From Diphasiastrum complanatum (Eukaryota > Streptophyta > Lycopodiopsida > Lycopodiales > Lycopodiaceae): 64,000 nucleotides of DNA. Positions within the stretch are counted from its first letter, which is position 1; each line of letters starts with the position of its first letter. Below the pieces are notes generated by a model. The model was not told where the DNA came from and ran no database searches. It was given only the letters and a program-made list of their open reading frames with translations. Where the stretch lies: the NCBI GenBank assembly GCA_029204225.1, contig CM055103.1:44404604-44468603 (forward strand), in the 5' to 3' direction. Below, in pieces: positions 59,406 through 64,000 of the stretch. The position numbers and the translations under genes are program-made.

Positions 59406-61360
59406 TTGCTCTCAGCACTGTCAGCAGTATAGCAGTGTTTGCTGAAGTCTACTAGTATTGCTCTTTAGAAAAAGATATTATTCAGTTTCAGAGTAATTAG
59501 ATACTTGTAGTTGTCAGCAATACTTTTGTGCTTTACTACAGTCAATATGTCTTTTCATGCTGAGGTTCATGTTAAACAGATGACCTTTTTCTTTACCAGA
59601 AGTTCTAAGAAGTTGTCTCAGTTATGGCACTATGCGTGTATTCATACTTTGGTAAAGAATACATTGCATGAAACCTTTTGGGACCCACTACATGGACTTC
59701 TCGTTTTCTTTGGAGCTGCATTTTTTTGGCGAGTTAACTTCAGTGGCACCACTGGGCTACAGGTCTGTCGTTTGTGTGTGTGTTTGATTGCTCAGATTAG
59801 TTCTAAGAAAACAATTTCGTTGTGAAGCGAAGAGTGATGAACTTCCTTAGACTGCTGTATTCTTTGCAGTTGGGCAGTCTGGCCATGGATCTAACTTCCA
59901 AGTAGCAAAGTTTCTGAGCGCTTAATCTGAGGGTATTATGAAGCAAATCAAGGGCTAATTTTGTGATAATGCGATAATTTCTGATCACCTTCAAATTTAT
60001 GGTCTATTTTTTGTCGTTCTAGTTAAACACTTAACAGCCTCACTCTCAATCCAATACTGTAATGGAAATTACTTTGCACTCACCGAAACATTAAAGATTA
60101 AATTATGTAACACCTCCCTAGGTCTCAACCCCACTGATCTATATATATCAGTGGACATGTGCACAATTATTACTATTAATGTAGCACCTCCCTAAGTCCA
60201 AGCCAACATAGATCAGTCACTGGATATGGACATAGTTTTCCATCCATAGCGCTCATCCAAGTCATTTGACCCTAGTATGGAGAGAGTCTATGGCATCCCG
60301 TCCATCGTTTAAATAGTAGCTATGGTGTCCCATAGTACCATACCATTGTAGCCTAACCATTATAGTGTTGCTTCATAGAAGTGTTGGATGATGTAATGGG
60401 CTTTTATACTAGACAAATGAGAGTCAAAGGGACTCCAACCTTAGTAACCTTGGGACCTTTTCACATCTAAACCCAAAACCCATTCTTGGTATCATCCCTT
60501 GGAGCACACCTCTCATTCTTAGAGATTCACATGTCACCACCCGTTTTCACCTCATGTCACCACCCATTTTTCTACTTTGCAAATGCATTTTACCCCATGT
60601 GAACTGGTCTACTAATTGTCAAAGCTTGGCATTTGCCATAGCTACCAATGCAAGTCATGTCCCAAAATCTACCTTGAACAAGGAAAATCAAGTTCCCCCC
60701 TACTTGTACTTGGCCAGCTTCGGGAGGGATGAAGATGGTTGGGAGAGGTTGACTTCATGTGAAGGCATGCAAGGCACCCTAGCACCCATTTTGGACTCAA
60801 ATGGGTTCGGTTGCCTTGCATGTGAAGAGGCCCTTCGCCCTTCTCCTTGCAAATTAGTTCACTCTCAAGCATGATGTAGGTCCAAGAACATATAGTATGT
60901 CAAAATATATTTGGATATTTCATGGGTTTAGAAGAGCCAAACTCATATTCGTGCAAATTGAAAGTGGACTCCTACCCATAGCACATGGACAAGTGACCTA
61001 TAATTGGATTTTCTTTTTTAACTTTGCTAGAGTGGTGAGCAAAAGCCATAAGGCTCTTTACTTATTAATTCTTTGCTACAATCAATGATTCTCATCAATC
61101 TAAAATACTTTAGGACAAATTTAAAGCCAATGAAAAAGTTTATGTGAACACTCAAGATCTTTTTGGTCTCAAATTGAACCTTTTCACTAGTCAAGTTGGT
61201 GTACCAATGAAAGCTTGACAAATGAGGTCGATTGCTAGACGTGCCATGGCAAAATGAAGGGTCATTGAAGAGTAAATCAAGTAAGAATCACCCACAAGAT
61301 ACTCCTTCAGCACAATAACTCTACCTAGAACAAAAGATACACCTAAGCACCCAATAGCTC
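59406..61360. other. KCS 3' flank and non-coding DNA
   Basis: 3' UTR presumably occupies the first few hundred bases. At 60,108-60,200 ATGTARCACCTCCCTARGTC occurs twice, about 70 bases apart, and an 8-bp inverted repeat (CCACTGAT/ATCAGTGG, 60,131-60,154) lies between. No gene is recognised. Confidence 0.45.
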
Positions 61361-61471
61361 ATATTAGATACACCCACATGGGCTAGTGTCACAAAGACTA
61401 CACCTAAGAGATTAACCCAATTATATGTTAAATTAACGTAATTTTCAACTTTCTTTACACAAGCCCGCACA

Positions 61472-61555
<84 letters not shown>

Positions 61556-61671
61556 TAGATACACCCACATAGGCTAGTGTCACAAACACTACACCTAAGA
61601 GATTACCTAACAGACTAACCAAACTATATGCTAAATTAACCTAGTTTTCAACTTTTTTACACAAGCCCACA

Positions 61672-61740
<69 letters not shown>
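61361..61740. repeat. 191-bp tandem duplication containing (CT)n/(CA)n microsatellites
   Basis: The unit ATATTAGATACACCCACATR...ACACAAGCCCRCACAT, followed by a CT run, occurs at 61,361-61,551 and 61,552-61,740. In unit 1 the CT run (61,475-61,520) passes into a CA run (61,521-61,552); in unit 2 it is a longer pure CT run (about 61,675-61,738). The repeat units are otherwise very similar. Confidence 0.85.
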
Positions 61741-61741
<1 letters not shown>

Positions 61742-64000
61742 CAAGTACTAGCACTATACTTATCTATAAGATATCAACCACTATACCCACTACACCTATC
61801 TATTATTGTACAAACATTTTTTTTTCTTATATAACAATGATGCCACATGTAAAATCGATCATTGAAATTATTTTATATGCATGCAAAATCTAGAGACATC
61901 AATGAAATTATCATAGAAATGATCTTCTACGCATGCAAAGTATATTATGAAGGTTTGTCATCATGTGCTTGATTGAAATGGGCATTCATTCTTTTAAGAG
62001 AGTGTATAAAGTTCTAAGTGGAACTTGAGCCAATGCAAATTTATTGTTTCTTGCACTAGCACTTAATTAGCCAAAGTGGAGTTTTGTGGATCTATTATCT
62101 CTTGAATGAACCAAATGTCACCTTATAAGAAAAATGAAAATGAATAGGAAGCCAACATTTGGTTCCCAGAGTGTTTTACACTAACATGTTTCTTCTAGTA
62201 ACTGTATTTGTTGTTCTTTTCAAAGTATCTCCTTTTAGAAACACAAATGCAATGTGGGCATGTAAAGCAAAGCAATGTTCTGTACTGGATAGAGTTAGGT
62301 AAGATAATGGAGACAACATCTCAAAATGGCACTCGTACAAAATTGGTAGGGAACTACATGGGACATTTAATGAATTAGCTGGCACTCTTGAGAGGCAAGG
62401 TATGCAGTGAGTCCAAGTTCCAAGTCAACAAATATTCAAATGATAGCGACCAACCTCAAGACAATGAATATGTCTGTCAATGTTGCAATGCGTTTAAAAA
62501 ACAATATAGTGTTTTCATTCAATTTTGTGACATCATGATATATTAAGTAGTGTTGACCTACATCTTTTCTGCAAACCCTCAATCTTTAGAACATGTGGTT
62601 TGCTATATAGAAAATCAGATCCTTTAATCAAAATTGTTTAATTTACATTTAAGTTTTTGCTTAAGTTGTTCTTTTTCCAAAAGAAATCCAAAGAAGTTAT
62701 TTCATTGGGGGCCCTTCTTTGCTTTCAAATCGCTCTCTCGTGTGCTTATGTTGACTTAAATTGGAATTGTACAATTTTGTTTATTTTGAGTGGGCTTTTT
62801 TTTTATAGATGGTCTTTTTTAATCTAGAATTGGGTAGCGTTTTTTTTTTAATAAATTTTTTTGTGCTTGAATTGGGCTTTTTTAAATGCTTAATTAGAGC
62901 CTATGTGCTTAAATTGGACAGTGATATCATAATGACCAAAAGAAAGAGAAATGACATGGAGACCCTTTTCTATTCTAATTTTTAAATCTTTTAAAAAATG
63001 CCAATATTTAAAATGTTTAACAAAAGTATAGTTTAATTCTCAAAAAAATCCTATTTTGTCAAAATTTTTAATCATGCTAAAAAATTAACCACTAATATAA
63101 CTAAAAATTTTGTTTCTACTTATTTAAAAAAATGAAACCTTTTTAAATGAAAGTGCTTATATTAAAAGTATATTTTTATACTAGAAGCAAAAGTTTTAAT
63201 CAATATTTTTTAACTGATTGCAAAATAAATTGTTTTAGAACAACCAAGGTTAGATAATTTGTGAAAAAATAAAAATGTATTTGAAAAAAATTAGTTGTTA
63301 ATGTGGTCTAAAAAAATTGTTATGTGGTGTACATATTTCAAGAGATTGAAATACTTAAAATCTAATCAATTTAAAGAACATTCATCATTTTTTCAAGAAT
63401 ATGAATTAACAATTTCACACTTACATAAAAAAACAAACCATTATTTAATTCTAACAGTTAATCATAAAAAATAAAATTGCAAATGACTATTAAAAAGATT
63501 TTTTTATTACAAATAAATTTTAAAAAATTAAATTGATTTTTTTAATTTCACGACACAAATTTTCAAGAAATATAAATAAATTATATCAAAAAATCATCAA
63601 TTTTCATAAGTACAAAAACACTTAAAGCAAGCAAAACTTAGCAATTTTTTTTAAATAACATCAAGGAAAAGTCTCCACTCTTAAATACTTTGTTATTTTT
63701 GTTTAACCATATAACCAAAGAGTTAGTGCTATAAGACATTGCCAAAACTTGTTCATAGCTTCCTCTAAAAACATATTATTGCATAAGAGAAAAAGATTTT
63801 GACAAACTTTGTCTTCAATGGATGCCAAAAGTTTGGAGTATATGGTGATGATTTTTGAGAAGCATAAGAGCGAGCACAAAGGGAAAAACAATATTATCAC
63901 GATCACAATTAATAAAAAATAGAAATAAACTTTTAGAAATACATTCAGATTGTCATCAAGTAACATGGAAGCATTCCATTGGTTGGTTTTGCCTGTCCCG
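61741..64000. other. AT-rich DNA without recognised gene
   Basis: Composition becomes very AT-rich, especially 62,950-63,700, with A and T runs. Only short open frames occur and none has family features. Confidence 0.5.

Overview
The window is nuclear DNA of a land plant. It holds two recognisable host genes in a matrix of decayed transposable elements and microsatellites. The plant assignment rests on a two-CXC (tesmin/TSO1-like, TCX) regulator gene with GT-AG introns, a very-long-chain 3-ketoacyl-CoA synthase (KCS), and plant-type Ty1/copia, Ty3/gypsy, hAT and Helitron sequences. A retroelement with a Penelope-like reverse transcriptase, long (GA/CT)n runs and the heavy repeat load would suit a large-genome non-flowering plant such as a fern or lycophyte, but that is only a weak inference.

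Layout. 1-4,430: broken Ty3/gypsy integrase and Ty1/copia protease-integrase on the minus strand. About 4,530-11,824: the TCX gene on the plus strand, in which I resolve eight coding exons with matching phases. Its last exon carries an in-frame 654-bp tandem duplication that also duplicated the splice acceptor. 11,825-16,130: mostly non-coding, with a few unrecognised exon-like stretches. 16,130-19,865: an 86-bp tandem pair, a small broken charged ORF, and the C-terminal half of a hAT transposase (minus strand) followed by a proline-rich AT-hook tail. 19,795-21,960: a copia RT fragment abutted by a second, minus-strand copia with an 892-bp LTR and a 39-base poly-C polypurine tract. 21,955-22,260: a diverged fragment related to the element at 47-51 kb. 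22,260-27,440: non-coding, with short tandem repeats and a CA/CT-rich block.

27,449-32,620: two copia elements in tandem, one internally deleted and one scrambled. 32,640-38,055: tandem repeats, a 151-bp (GA)n, two more minus-strand copia 3' halves, and a Helitron 3' terminus inserted in one of them. 38,058-38,340 and 45,120-45,480 (opposite strands): two copies of the same unrecognised protein segment. 38,978-43,044: a copia element with LTRs and tRNA-iMet primer sites on both sides. 45,998-53,603: two direct repeats of about 1.4 kb bracket a degraded reverse transcriptase with Penelope-like motifs; the repeats carry a motif recurring about every 69 bp. 53,604-53,740: Ty3/gypsy RNase H fragment. 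57,891-59,405: intact intronless KCS gene with a 139-bp tandem duplication just upstream. 59,406-64,000: non-coding, with a 191-bp duplication full of CT/CA repeats and then very AT-rich DNA.

The two host genes have no evident functional link: TCX proteins are nuclear DNA-binding regulators of cell division and development, while KCS condenses acyl-CoA with malonyl-CoA at the ER for wax, cutin or suberin precursors. Every transposon protein seen is interrupted, so none looks autonomous. The best candidates for something undescribed are the direct-repeat-flanked RT element with its phased motif array, the duplicated acceptor-plus-exon in TCX, and the paired unrecognised protein segments.
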